Notes under the pieces: model-generated
What the model saw: the letters and a program-made list of their open reading frames with translations, nothing else
Databases searched by the model: none
Told to the model about the DNA's origin: nothing
Position numbers and translations under genes: made by a program
Origin: Morchella semilibera
Lineage: Eukaryota; Ascomycota; Pezizomycetes; Pezizales; Morchellaceae
Direction: 5' to 3'
NCBI GenBank assembly: GCA_009192285.1
Contig: WBVU01000011.1
Location: forward strand, 1,360,668 to 1,424,667
DNA: 64,000 nt
Part shown: positions 11,296 to 24,261 of the stretch, piece by piece
Position numbering within the stretch: the first letter of the stretch is position 1
How the letters are laid out: the number at the start of each line of letters is the position of its first letter

Positions 11296-12051
11296 ATGTC
11301 AGCCAACATTGGTAGGGTGAGCGCTCCCCTCCTAAACTCTTACCCATTCTTTTTCTTGCGATTATATAAACTAACTGAGCCAGACTTCCCTCGCTTACAG
11401 CCGCGCATGCACCATGTCGATATGGGCCACGATCAGCGGGCCTTCGGACGTATCGCAACACAAATTGCAAATTACCTTGATGGGTAAACATAAACCTATC
11501 TACGACCCAAGTAGTCAGTCTCCCTTATTTCCTCCGGGTTAGAGTTTTCAACTTGTTCTAACGCATATGCGGGGAATTACAGCGGATTGCGGGGGACTAT
11601 GTCGTAGCGACGGGGTGTGCATACCTCAAGACTACCGGTGACAAGCGCAAATTGAAGAAATACTATTCCCACTCGACCAGGCCTGGTTCGTTGAAGGAGA
11701 TTAGTATGGATAGAATGATTGCAAAGTATGGCGGTGCTGAGGTTCTGAGAAGGGCTGTTTCGGGAATGCTACCGAAGAATCGGCTGAGGAGTGTACGGCT
11801 AGAGAGGTTAAAAGGTAAGATATTGGCCTTGTTTCTACTCTTTGTTCTCTTGCTATATGTGGCACCGGAGTTCTGCTCGCTAATACCACTCTTCGACAGC
11901 TTTTGACGGATTTGGTCACCCGTACAAGAAAAACTTGGTGAAGTTTCTTGACCCTTCACATCCTGGGTATGCCTCTAAGTCCAAAACACCAGTTACAGAT
12001 GCCCTCAAAAAATCATCACAACCAGAGGGGGCAACACCGGTGATCCCATAA
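11296..12051 (+). CDS. MRPL23: Mitochondrial ribosomal protein uL13m (MRPL23 family), with two frameshifts as given
   Basis: Exons 11296-11316, 11401-11510, 11583-11814 and 11900-12051. The product is the large-subunit mitoribosomal relative of bacterial L13. Recognisable blocks are HHVDMGHDQRAFGRIA, LMGKHKPIYDP, DYVVATGCAYLKTTGDKRK, YYSHSTRPGSLKEI, KYGGAEVLRRAVSGMLPKNRLR and HPYKKNLVKF. As written, the frame breaks twice. A surplus C at about 11475-11476 separates the first two blocks, and a G run of five at 11591-11595 (four expected) separates DCG from DYVV. Ignoring those two bases, the exons give 513 nt (170 aa) with all phases matching. The gene is essential in yeast, so an assembly error is more likely than true loss. 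It is convergent with uricase, 210 bp apart. Confidence 0.85.
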
Positions 12052-12261
12052 AGCCCTTGTTAAATAGAGGCTGTATATATAAAATCAAAATACCTCTGCT
12101 AATTTATGAAAAGGCGCAACATCCAACTTAAAATACAGCAAGTAAATTCATGGCATTACACTCCGAATAAAAATAACTTGCGAATCATTTCCGTACCGTG
12201 TAGAAATAAAAATACAGCGCTTATCACAGCCCTCCAGAGAAATACACCTATAAAAATGAAT

Positions 12262-13505
12262 CTAAAGTTTCGAGAGAACCTTTGAGGCGCCAGGCCTTGA
12301 AACCGTACATGTAATGAGTCCGTTGGGGTTAGATTGTGGAGCATAAACCTCCGCATCTTTTCCTGTATTCTTTAGTCCATTGAACCATTCGAGATCTGTG
12401 TGTTATTCGTCAGCCATGCACAGTCCAAATCAAGCAACAAGTAGCTTATACAGCCCAAAGCAAGGCTTGTAGCGCCTAATTTTGATACTTGCTACCCTAC
12501 TTGAAATAACCTTATCGGTGGACTTACTGATTTCGAAATAATGTTTGTTTGGGAGCGAATAATCCACATGGTTCACCTGCGGGACTGCAGCAAGGATCTG
12601 ATCCGCCATTTTGTACATGGTAGCTTGGACGCTAGCACTTTTATCCTCTGCAAAGGTCTTCAAAGTGATGTCTCGAGCCTTCTGCCATGCGGCATCAAAT
12701 TGGGAATAAGCTTCCTGACGTCATCGAGGGTCTTGAACAAGCTCCATTCCCAGGTAGAGTCAACCTCAGTGCTCAATATCCGATCCCGGGTTTCGCCCAA
12801 AGTTGTATATTCATCCCGTACAAAGCCATGGAACGCAGACCCTGTGCTCTTTAACACCAAGAGCCCTTGAAGTCCAGACCTGATGGTAATACCGGTCCCT
12901 CTCTTGCAAGTAACCTCTACGTTTCTGGTTTCTGCGCCATCACGAAGGAAGGAATGTGGATGTGGCTTTCCATCAATGTCCATACGTGTCCACCGGTGGG
13001 TGATAACCTTGACATGGGCGGCGTGAATATGGGGATATCTTGCTGGAAAGTGCGCGGCCACGATGGAACCGAAGAGTTCTGGTGGCGTTACCGGATTTTG
13101 TTTTGCAAGAACTATACCCCTGAGTTAGCGGGCTATGACATTACTAGAAAGAGCTCTCTACTCACCATAAACAGTGTTCTTCATTGAGTCAGTTGCGACC
13201 ACAACACTATTGTCTGCCTTTGTGTATCTGCAATGCTCATTCATTAGTATATATAACATAACGTTACTGGTTGGAGGGGGGGGGGGGGTAAACCAAAGGG
13301 AACATACGATGTTTGGATATCACCCTCAAGCAAGACACAAACCGTCATCTCTGTGACAGTATGAGTCTTTGTGGCCTCATCCCGATGCACTTTGTATAGA
13401 CGGATGTTGTCCTAATCTCAAAGTCAGAAAGTGTACTCACGCGTTTAAAATGACGTTGATCACGCGTACCTTTCCATAGCGAGCTGCGGAGACCTCTGAT
13501 GCCAT
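12262..13505 (-). CDS. uaZ: Urate oxidase (uricase), peroxisomal, with one frameshift as given
   Basis: Exons 13505-13470, 13411-13308, 13227-13166, 13111-12528 and 12395-12262. The enzyme oxidises urate to 5-hydroxyisourate in purine breakdown. Evidence: ARYGK at the N-terminus, SYTKADNSVVVATDS, LAKQNPVTPPELFG, HIHAAHVKVITHRW, STGSAFHGFVRDEYTTL, SASVQATMYKM and YSLPNKHYFEI, and a C-terminal SKL that is a textbook PTS1 peroxisomal signal. The exons sum to 920 nt, one short of 307 codons. One base is missing near 12697-12702 (CCCAATTTGAT on the minus strand), which shifts from the KLIP frame to the FDAAWQKARDITLKTF frame. Both sides are conserved, so I read it as a sequence error. The long C run at 13276-13289 lies inside intron 2. 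Confidence 0.92.
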
Positions 13506-14873
13506 TGCTGTAGTTATTTTAAGGATATAATGTATAGACGCTTGCAAAGAGCTGTAGGATTAATATTTGATAGTTCCCGTGTGCTGTTTTCGAAAGAAGA
13601 TGGCTCGGGGGAATCCAGGGTGTTATATAGCTTACCAGAGCTCTTCAAAGTGCAAGAGGTACATGTATCCATAGGCTTGTTCCAGCCCCCAACCTGTTAT
13701 GAGACTAGCATACTATTATCTTGGGCTTTTCAGGGACAGAATAAATCAAGTGATCAGCGGTGATAGCCTACATTGACAATTGAAAGAGTAGTAAAAGTTA
13801 AGCTATAAGGTGTAATTACTTCCGTTTCTAGGCGTTGGGTGTTTTCTCCTGCACGTTGATTGGTTTCCAAATCTTTGCTGCATCTCCTTTTGTCCACTTC
13901 TAATATTTATCAAGAGGCGGACCGGTACGCTCGGCTCGGAACCTCTGTACCTTAGAGAGGGCATCATCGTACGGCAACCGCGTTCGACCACTTCTGCCAA
14001 TCTAGCGGAGGTAGCCGCACGGCGATCCCCGCCATGCCAAACTCCCGTCTCCGCTGGTAGAATACATGTTGTGTAGAACACATCTTGTATGGCCGGCTAT
14101 CCCCCATTCATAGACTCCCTTCTTATCTGCTGCATACATGATCTCACACAAGGTGTCTGCCCTTACAGAGGAGAGAAAGATTCCCGGCCATATGCGATAG
14201 CTACCATAGTAGACCAACTTTCTTTAGCATACCCCCGTTTAGCAAGTACATAGATACATGTACATGTATATCTATGGGTGTGGAAAGCCCCGAGTGAAGG
14301 GGTGAATCGGGCGGTCAACTCGAACACTCTGCCACATTGGGGATCGGGATCAGCCACATATGCAGAGACTTGGGTTCGGAATTGCAAGAAGCACCTGTAC
14401 CTTTTATGATGCCTTATCTTTGTAGGCTGAGGATACTTGAGCGGAATGAGCGATTTCACTTTGTAGAAGGTTTCCGCGTCAGATATGCAGTCGGAACCGT
14501 TGTTTTCATGTTTTGAGAACTTCAGTGTTGTCCTAAACTTGTCTTCCCAGCCCCAACCTAACCTTAGCCCCCCACCCCCCTCCCCCCCCCCGGCCATACC
14601 CCCTCCGATCTGCCTAATAATCGACCCCGCGTCACCAAAAGCTTTGGCGTATCCAAGCTTTGGAGCGTCGTTTCATTTGCCCCGTGAACATCGCCGTTTC
14701 GTGACTGCCCATAAACCTCTGGAAGCTCGGGCTACCACAACGCGACTTGCCTCCGCCGTCACGGAAAACCCGGGCGTCATACATCTCTCCCGCCATCTCC
14801 CACGTTATCTTGTATATCCATGTTCAAGCTTCAATCGGAAGCTTGACCCGACCCTGATTAGAACAGGTGCTTC
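13506..14873. other. Divergent intergenic region between uricase and ste16
   Basis: Upstream of both the minus-strand uricase (start 13505) and the plus-strand ste16 (start 14874). No supported gene. It holds a TACATGTACATGTA palindrome near 14252-14268 and a C-rich run near 14567-14592. Open frames seen here (for example 14485 onward on the plus strand) lack any recognisable domain and overlap the expected ste16 5' leader. Confidence 0.5.
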
Positions 14874-17800
14874 ATGGGAGTGCAAACCATGTCCAACGTC
14901 TTCACTTCATCCCCAAAGTCGGTATCTGGAACTGCATCCCCCATACCCCGTCTTCGAGGTGCCAGCGGAGGTGATAGGGAGGTCCTACTCCAACCTCGTA
15001 CCAATGGCATTAGGCCAAGTGCTAGCTACGGCGGTGTTGCTGGTATGAGTGTTGGAGGCACCACTGTGAATGGGCCGGGAAGCTTCAGTACAAGTCTAAG
15101 GAGTGCGACTACCACTGTACCGACCCCAAGTGGCCTTTCAGGAGTTGTTGATACTCCGAGCTCGACGAGTCCCTTAACTTCGGAGAGATTGGTTGAAGAA
15201 CTTACCGATCAACTAAACAGAGCTATCAAATACAAGGAAGGGGCTGAAAACCTGCTGCAAGTTCTGGATTCAAAAAAGATCAAAGAAGCAAAGCAGGCAC
15301 GAAACCAGGCGGAGAAGGAGTACAATGCTAGAAATCAAGAGATTACACAACTTAAAACCCAGATTGAAGCGATAACAAAACCAAAAGATATTCCACGGAG
15401 GCCACGAGAGGGAAACAAGTTTCAGGGACACCTATAAGGCCTGACGAGGCAAATGGGCTTGCTATCTTAGGTACATCAGAATGGGATCCCGGGAGCGAAT
15501 CGCCGACAATAACGCTCACAGAGCTGTTGGGTGATTTGGAAGAAAAAGACAAGAAACCGGAGTATTATGTTGATAAGGCTAATAGCTTGGTCATGCTGTT
15601 TAAGCGGCATCCAAATCTCAAGTATGAGTTGTCGTGGTCCACTTTTGGGCCCAGGGTCCAGTTTATGCTTCTTCATGAGGCCAAAGAAGTAGTTGCGGCT
15701 GGTTACCGTATAACGAGATATGCTATTACTGATCTTCACTCGCTCAAAAGCATCAGGAGCTTGCATACTGACTATATTACTATTGGGTAAGAAGATTTTA
15801 TAATCAGCCCTTACAACATTGTATACTGATATTCCTCGTATAGCTCCTTGATTAAAGACTCGAGAGCCAATGTGGAACGTGAACAAGCATTGAAATTTGT
15901 ACGTGCATTCATAGAAATTCCTGGAGGGGTCAAGGAGATTTCTAGAGGAATTGTTCGAGGCATCGTTGCATGTGCAGAGCAAACTGATGATAGGCTACGA
16001 GGAATTTCTATGGAGACCTTGGCAGAAATTTGTAAGTCTGTTCCTTCGGGGCTTCACAAACGTTTGTTAATTTCCCCACAGTGATCTTGGACCCTTCGCT
16101 TGTTGTTGCTGCTGGGGGTGTTAGAATACTTACCCAAGTTCTTTCGGATGGGCCTTACGAACTTTCAGATACAATATCTTTGGCGTTTTTGTATTTATTG
16201 GACATGCCTTCTTCGAGAAAATATATACGGCCAGGGAACGATATAGAGGTTAGTTATATACCATGTTGTTCTCCAGGGTACTTGGCTCTGATATCCCTGG
16301 ACTTAAGGTTGTTTTTTCGGTGTTCACGGATTGCCATTCAGTAAAAGTTCCAGTACCAGAAGAAAAATTGAAGTCTAGCGCAAAGGTGATCAGTTGTATG
16401 CTCAAATCATGGCCAGGTATGCAACGCTGTAGTCCTGTTAGAGGGATCTATTCTAATCCAATTTGTAGGCCTCCTAGCATTAACAATGTACAATTTGCGT
16501 GCCCCTCGGTCCCTAGTTGATGCACTATTTATACCATCTCCTAGTGTTAGAGTATATCACCCTTCTACCAACCATGAACCAGAGACCTGCTAATGCTTTC
16601 AAGGATACAATACTTGAATTGTTTTTTGATATTTTTAAAATCAAACCTCCTTCGTGGTCCTCTAGTTTTCTTGCTGGTCGTCGGCTTACTAGTAAGTGCC
16701 ATCAACACCTTGCAGAGGGTAGGCTATAAGAATATATTTCTAACTAGGTTACCAGCCTATGGAAGGGTTGCAAATCTTAAATCTGAAGCCTCTTCAAAGC
16801 CTTCAAGATCTGAAGGAGATAGCAATCATGGTAATCTGGTTGATCATTTCACTGCGCTGCTACTCGCAGTATTCTTTGAAGCAGGTCTATTAAAAGTTCG
16901 TATCTAGACCCATCACAGTGACCTATTACTAATGTAAAAATTCAGGCTTTAATGGCCTTAGTAGAAGATAGCAGCGATCCAGCAATAGTCCGAAAAACAA
17001 CCCTTCTCCTTGGGGAGGTTTTAAAGTTGGCCAGTCGTCTACTTCCAAGCACTTACAGCGCACACCAACAGCTTCTTCCTGATCTCTTTCAGTCCGCGGC
17101 AAAGTTCGGCATCGATGGCCGGTTTGCTGCTTCTTCGGCTGTCTACCAGATCGATAGCCTAAACAGGACGTTACATCGCTCTTTGGCAACCCAGACTGCC
17201 CAACGTACCTCTCTCGACGAAGAGAAAAGGGTCAGAGACAGGTAGAATTAAAATTGAAGATAAATATGACAATTGATGAAAAGCACTTTTCGCAACTGAT
17301 CGTTGACAGTGGGGTATAAAACACCTTACTTTACAAACTGGTTTATAGCTTGTGGCTGACTAAAATTCACAGGTTTTGAATACCAAAAGCTACATAAAGT
17401 GGAATTGGGATTCCCTAAATGAGATGATCCAAGGCCCATTGCTCAACCCCAAAAGGCTTGAAGAAGCGATCAAGGGAACTAAGTTCATGAAGAGGTTGAT
17501 GTCATTCTACCGGCCCTTCAAGTACAAGTTTTCGGATGTCAAAAATACAAAACCCAACCAGCGATATGTTAGGATAGGGTGTGCCTTGTTCCAAACTCTT
17601 TTAAAGACTGCCGAAGGTGTCAAATATTTGAGTGAAAACAAGATATTAAGGCAGATGGCCGAGTGCTTGGCACAGTTAGACCGAGTGAGTTCTCAGGACT
17701 CAACACAATACCATCGCCAGAAATTAACAGCTACTAGATGAGTGGAATTACCTCCCCCGAACCGCTCTTTTCTACATCGAGGTTGGCAGACACTCTGAGC

Positions 17801-19679
17801 AGCGGCTATTTTGCTATGCTTGGAACACTAAGCAGTGATCCGAAGGGTCTTCAGTATGTTGCCCTTATCTGTATCCTCTATTGTGGCTAATTCTCTTGCA
17901 GAATGATGGAGCGTTGGCGCATGTTTAACATGTTTTACCACATTAGTGACCTACCTGATAGACCAGATCTCATGGAACTCTTTGTTTTAAACATGGATTT
18001 TACTTTGTATGGAACCAGTGAAATAATGTACACCCATCTATCCCCTGCTAAAATATTCTAACCCATCACTAGGGAGGGCCACCCTCGGATCATCCTCGGG
18101 AAAGTTTTAACTGCAGGTCCAAAGGTAGCTTCTTCTTTCCCCTATCTTCTGCGGACGACGGAAAGAGGCCTGCCTGACATTCCTTAGACTGCGCGGCTGT
18201 TTGCCACAAATCATCTTCGAAGCCTTATCTCAACCACATCTGCCGTGAAAACACCCTCACAAACTCAGCAAAGCAACGAGACGGCAGAATGGGCAATAGG
18301 ACTTCTTATGACTCAACTTTATGATCCTGATGTCGAGGTTTGTGAGACTGCCGTGAAAATTTTAGAAGAGGCTTGCAATGCGACACATAACCTAGAATAT
18401 GTGGTTAAACGCCGGCCACAACTCGATCATTTAGGGGAAATCGGTGCACCTCTACTGTTGAGGTTTGTGTTTTCCTTAATGTATACAACATTGGTTAACG
18501 GTTTTATAAGATTTTTATCGACCTCCGTTGGTTACCATTACCTGAATGAGCTTGATTACATAATAGAGAAATGGATGATTGGTTCCATGTAATTCATTCC
18601 TAGTGATCCCTTATTTCCGGTCACGGCAAACTGACCTTTAGCTAGGGGCGTAACGATTCGTACGTTCTGACTGTTGAGGCGTCACTTGCGAGGGCTTTTG
18701 CCGGATGAGGAGCCTGCAAAGAAACGCCCAGGAGATATCAACGCGATAGATCGAGACATGATGGGCATAGTACCCCACACTTTTATCGAGAACTAGCCAG
18801 AACAAGCGAAGGGTGTGTCCTGCTGAGAGAAAAGGGCCATTTTGACCAAATTTGCATGGTTTATCCCAAAAGCATGGCTTGGAGGATGACGACTTGGAGA
18901 TCGTCACTAAGGTCAAGGGGTGCCTATGGGCCGTGGGAAATATTGGATCAATGCCCTTTGGAGCTCCGTTTTTGGACGAAGCAAACATTGTCGAGTCGAT
19001 AGTTAAGATAGCGGAGCAATCTCCAGTGCTCACTCTCAAGGGCACTGCATTTTTTGTTTTGGGCTTGATCTCAAAAACTATGCAAGGCTTAGAAATTCTT
19101 CTCGAACACGGGTGGGATGGTACGACGTCTACTATGGGTGATTCTCTAGCTTTTGCGTGCCACTGGAACTTGGGCGCTTGTTCTCGGTAAGTCCTATCCC
19201 TGTGCACCAAGCCCCACATATACAGACTAGCAAGCTAAGCTATATCCAGCTCCGACCATGGATACATACGGGTGATGAGACCAGCGCAGTCAACCGGCCG
19301 TCACCATTATCGTCTGTGATTGGCGACGATCCGCTTGACGCAAAGATACTTACGGCCATCGCAAATCTGAATAACCACATTATGGAGGGTACATCTACGA
19401 AGGAGTTGAACAGGTTAGAAGCTTATGTCCCCTTGCTTATAGACTAAAACTAAGTGGAGAAAAACTACAGGCTGAAAGCGAACCACATGTCCCATTTTCA
19501 GAACTCTGATCTATATCGTCGAGTCATGATGTTGTTAGAATCATATCGTTATCGACAGCATGTCCGGCGGTATAATTATTGACCTTTTTGACAAGTCAGT
19601 CGTGGAACAGATAGTAAGGGATGGAAGAGCAGAACACGATTCTACAGAATCGCCGCAGACACCCGAACATATGCGGTAG
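14874..19679 (+). CDS. ste16: TORC2 subunit Rictor/Ste16/Avo3, about 1302 aa, with nine frameshifts as given
   Basis: A scaffold subunit of TOR complex 2, which controls AGC kinases, actin and membrane stress responses. Seventeen exons: 14874-15786, 15844-16031, 16082-16248, 16308-16416, 16469-16551, 16604-16691, 16756-16895, 16946-17313, 17373-17684, 17738-17853, 17902-18006, 18073-18124, 18188-18462, 18511-18588, 18646-19186, 19250-19413 and 19471-19679. An HR1-like coiled coil sits near residues 105-165. Rictor blocks follow: SLIKDSRANVEREQALKFVR, DPSLVVAAGGVRIL, LFFDIFKIKPPSWSSSFLAG, KWNWDSLNEMIQGPLLNPKR, MMERWRMFNMFYHI, GEIGAPLLLRFLSTSVGY, KGCLWAVGNIGSM and GTAFFVLGLIS. Single-base breaks lie at 15368-15437, ~17242, ~18570, ~18703, ~18774, ~18850, ~18866, ~19153 and ~19574 (five missing, four extra). 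Allowing for them, all phases close at 1303 codons. No in-frame stop was seen in the conserved blocks, which argues against an old pseudogene. Confidence 0.88.
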
Positions 19680-22626
19680 CCTTTTGAGTATTTCCTATTG
19701 TTCTTCTCAGACATCCTTTATCTATTTTTGAGCTTGTAAAATACGAGATGCTTGTACTTTTAAAGACCGCGTTTTATGTGGCTGGTTGGGTTAGCAGGTT
19801 TGGCAAAAGAGGGTTCCCATTTTTTTTTTTTGGGGGGGGGGCGTAAAGTACCTACATAGCTCAATTTCATCGTGTCACGTTTCTTATACTACTCTACATG
19901 TATATAGAATTTGAGCTTAGTGCCAAGTCAATACATGTACTTGTTATTTTAACAATTAGAAGGACATGCAAGTGTGACTTACACTTACCTATTGTGTACA
20001 TGTAGTTACTTATTAAGCTACGAAGCAACGTACCTACATGTAGCTTCATAAATCGCAAGTCGATAGATTCGTACCAGGAATCTTGACAGCTCTAAATCTC
20101 TGCATCGAAAAAAAAAAAAACAATGCGATGGAGGACGATGGACGATGGACGATGCCTTGTGAATGACGGGACGATTTCGGGACACTTACATTAAAGGAAA
20201 TTTGCCTCTCTTTCTCTCTCTCCCACTTACATACATGGGTAAAGAGTAGAGAACCGAGGAATGCGTCTTCTGGATCAAGGATAGATGCTCTGCTGAGAGG
20301 TTGAACAAAGATGAAGGAAAAGAAAGATCGACGCATGCTGTATTAAGCGAGCTGTCGCCCAATCCCCAGGGCTGGTGGCTGAATGTATGACGCGCAGACC
20401 GCGTTCACACATTCACACATTACATACCCTGTTTCATGCAGGACGTACATACATACATTGCACATGTGTATTTAATACGCAGGTCTTCTAGATACCGATA
20501 GAGTACATACATGTACTACTCTACGCTAGGATTCACCACCCCCTTTCCTTTTTGATAATCTCCTATTGTACTTGAGGGCTGGGTTTTCTGAAGTACCACA
20601 CACACACTTCGGACTATTCACAGGGCTCATCTACGTATGACGCTGTAACTTTAATCTGTGAGAAAAGAAGGGGTGGTCCTTTTGAAGTGTTTGATTCCCG
20701 AACGTGTCACGAGTATGAGGTTGTGTAGCCTGATACATCTAATACCCTGTAATATATTGTGCGTTACAAGTGCGTGGTAACGCATGTCAATACGTTATCT
20801 GTAGGAACAGCCGGTGATCCGTGGAAATGGGCTATAAAGTGAAGCAACATCCAGTGACAAGAGTAAATAAAATGTGAAGAATAAATGATAGGACGCTCGA
20901 GCTGAAGATATGTCTTGCTGTACCATTCAAAGTAGGTACTCTATGTGTGTATGTATGTTATATGTATGTAGGTTGTAGGTGTGTATTTTTCATTTTTTTT
21001 TCCTTCTAAGTACTAATCTACCAGGTGTTGTTGAGTGTTTATGTAGACTACCATAAACGTAGTAGCGTATGCATGCTAGGTGTGGTACCTGAGCCTGTTT
21101 TGGGATATTGATTATTGATGAGTCGTGTGTGTGGTCTAACGAGTTAGGTCTGGCGACGAGGGTAAGAAGTCTCGATCGCAGCACAGAGTCCTGATCTGTG
21201 AAAACACATCGAACTCTTAATCCGAGATCACGCTTACTGGGCATCGCTCACTTCTTTCCTTCCTTCCTTCCTTCCCTACCTCTTCGTCTGCTTTGTGAAT
21301 GGTCAACTAACTGCCACTGTCCAGGACAAATGCCTCTCCCCAGAAGGTGCAGCCGGCTGTGGTCCTCTGAAGAAGATAAAACAGGACAGGTACAGCACGT
21401 AGTTCGCGGGGCCCATGAGGACAAAGGAACTGGGGAAACAAGGATTCCTCTTGCCTTTTGTGCTCCTGAGACAACCCACAAGGAAGATATACTGGAATGG
21501 GAGAGTATAAGTGAATAGGAGTAGAATGGAGGTGAAGAGAGGGGGGTGAGATGATAATTAATGATGTGAGATGGTCCTAGAAATAAATACGGGGGGGGGC
21601 TATAATACATGTAAGTACCTCCAACAATTGTAACATTGATTTGCTCGTGATGGTCTTTACCGGTTCATCGCCCTCCTACCAACCACATATTAAATAATAA
21701 TAAAAAAATGTATCGTCCTGCTAGATATATCCTCCTGTCAATATTATCCCTTGTTCGTGGCCTCACTCTTCTTTCCTTGCTGGTCCAACAACAGCCTCTT
21801 CTCATCGGAGAGCCCAGTACCAGTGGTCGATCCCCAATCGAGATCGAAGACTTCAATCGGCTTCCCCCCAGTAAATCCACACCCCCTCCGCCCTTCTCTT
21901 TTCCGCTTATGCTGCCCTCTCTCCCCTCACCCTTACTCGTCCCACTAAGATACTTCAGACCAAAACATTGGTTTGAATAAAATAAAATACATTTCCAGTT
22001 CCCAAAGTGACTGGATACGCCTCGCAACGGTAGACGGCATTTTTTCCAAGAACAGTCCGTCACGTCTCGAAACTGCTAAAAGGAACTCACTTCTCCCTCC
22101 TTTCATCCTTCAAAAATACGCCCCCCCACCCCAATAACTGTGGCAAAGATCTTTTTTTTTTTTGTGAGGTTTATTACGAGCCACTACCTCATTGTCTGTT
22201 TTGCTTTTCTTAACATCATCAGAGTCCCCGAGGATCATTCCTTCCGTCATCTTTTCTTATTACCGCAAACCAGCACTGTTATACTACTACCGCTACTATT
22301 ACCATTAGCACAATAACCACCACCACCACCGTCACAACAACTAGCATCACTACTACAATAACATATTTACCTCCGAAATCCTTTAAAGACACGTCCTTTC
22401 TCGCAATTGTCCCCACCCTCACCCCCTTCTTATATCCTCGACTCCCCCTCATTGCTTGACCGCTACCTTTCTCCCGCGCATCCACCCTTCTTGCATGCTG
22501 GTCAGCAGGGACTGCTGCATTCCTAATAAATAGGCCTGGAATAGCTATCCCCGTTAAATGCACCGGGCCTAATATAGGGCAAAGGGCACTTAACTAGCCT
22601 GACGGTAATATATACGATTCCTTGCA
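19680..22626. other. Intergenic region between ste16 and the RING/LON gene
   Basis: No supported gene. It contains T/G runs near 19819-19841, several TACATGTA palindromes (near 19898, 19931, 19997, 20034 and 20509), a (TTCC)n stretch near 21253-21275 and an ACC/ACT trinucleotide-rich stretch near 22280-22350. The last part is presumably the promoter of the RING/LON gene. Short ORFs such as 21708-21980 have no recognisable feature beyond hydrophobic and proline-rich composition. Confidence 0.5.
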
Positions 22627-24261
22627 ATGGAGAAAGTTACGGTTTTGGGGGGATATTCTGAGGAACTGGCCTGTGACGGGTTTCATGATGCTCGGGCCAT
22701 TGTACGGCTTGCGCAATGCTCAGTTTGCTCGCTCCCTCTCCAACAACCCCGAACACTTCCTTGTGGAAACTCGATATGCCTTCCGTGTCTTCCCCGATTC
22801 TACTTGCGACAAAACATAACTTATCCACCATTACCAGGCCGACTGCAAGGATTTGAGTGCCCGTTCATAGAATGTGGGAAAGAGCATTCGGTTGCAGACA
22901 TTGCGCTGGACGTGACCTTGTCGAAGGTGATGGATATCCTTGAGAAGGATCTGGGTTGCAATCGTTCGGAAGCGTTCCCTGTGGAGGTCAAAGAAATTCT
23001 AGATTTTGAAATATCGGATGTCGAATCAGATGGGGGCGAGAATGTGGAACGGAAATGGGTAGTGAGTGGTGGGCGCTTGATGGCTATTTACACACTCGTG
23101 ATGAAGGCCGAACTTCCATACGACACAGAGGTCACCTGCATGACACTTCACCCGGATGGTTGCGACTCTGCTGCCTTTGACCGGGAGCTTGTGCAAACTT
23201 TAAGGACAAAAATCATGTCGGAAATGGAGTGCCAGGTTTGCTATGGGCTTCTTCTAGATCCTGTCACTACATATTGTGGACATACATTCTGCCGGAAGTG
23301 TTTGGAGCGCGTACTTGACCATTCGCAGCATTGTCCTGCCTGTCGACGCCAGTTACATCTTCCAAATGTTCTCCCGGCGCAATCAAGTAACAAGCGCTTA
23401 ACAGATATATTGGTCGGTCTATGTTCTGAGGCCTTGGCGCATAGGGCGACAGCTGTAATGGAGGAACTCTCTGCTTCGGAAGATGACGATTTGAACACAC
23501 CAATCTTCGTATGCACCGCTTCCTATCCTGGTATGCCGACACCTCTGCATGTTTTTGAACCTCGCTACCGATTGATGATACGACGAGTGTGCGAGAATGG
23601 TACCAGAAGGTTTGGCATGTTGCTACCAAATAGGACCGGTCAGCCGCAAGGGGAACTTGGCGTTGTGCCATTCATGCAATATGGTACAATGCTCCAAATT
23701 GAGGGCGCAAATATGTACCCGGATGGCCGCAGCGATATCTGGACTGTAGGAATCTCGAGGTTTAGGGTCAAAAGATGGGGAATTCGGGATGATTACATGG
23801 TTTCGGATGTAGAGCGGGTGGATGACATCCCGCACATTGATGAGGAGGCTTTGGAGGCGTCTGATACTTCGTTGCGCATAAACATATCTCCGGACCTCTC
23901 ACCTCCGTGGACACGACTTTCGACCGAAGCTCTTTTGCAGATTGGGCACAGCTTTGTCGATCAGATGCAAGCAATTTCCGCCCCGTGGCTTCACGAAAAC
24001 AACATTCTTGCTTTCGGGAACCGACCCGACGATGCAGCAATGTTCCCATATTGGCTTGCGAGTGTTCTTCCAGTTGCGGAGGATGAGAAATATCGTCTTT
24101 TGGTGTGCACTAGTGTAAGGGAGAGGCTCAAGATAGTGGTTGGATGGATTAAAAAGATTGAGAGCCATCGATGGTTAGTTTTGCCAATTCAGCATTAAAC
24201 TGGGTAATTGAAGCTGATTTTCAATTGCAGGTTTTCTCCATCTACCTGTGCGATTGTTTGA
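22627..24261 (+). CDS. RING-finger plus LON-substrate-binding-domain protein (LONRF-like), about 525 aa
   Basis: Exons 22627-24173 and 24231-24261 (1578 nt, in frame). The N-terminus has a first zinc/RING-like module (CSVCSLPL..TLPCGNSICLPC, then ECPFIECG-like cysteines). Around residues 200-245 is a canonical C3HC4 RING: CQVCYGLLLDPVTTYCGHTF, CRKCLERVL, HCPACRRQL. From about residue 295 comes the LON N-terminal domain (MPTPLHVFEPRYRLMIRRV.., RFGML). There is no AAA+ or serine-protease part, so it is not the Lon protease itself. The architecture matches LONRF-type E3 ubiquitin ligases; the substrate is unknown. The last exon adds only about ten residues. No frameshift. Confidence 0.9.

Noticed and set aside
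11401-11600. Programmed frameshifting in uL13m
   Set aside because: Two shifts with no slippery-site or stem-loop design, and similar isolated indels in neighbouring genes, make sequence error the simpler reading.
14485-15048. 187-aa ORF overlapping the start of ste16
   Set aside because: Different frame from the ste16 N-terminus; proline-rich, no recognisable domain; overlaps a better-supported gene.
21708-21980. Possible small secreted protein with hydrophobic start
   Set aside because: No clear signal-peptide pattern, proline-rich low-complexity tail, no splicing or family support.
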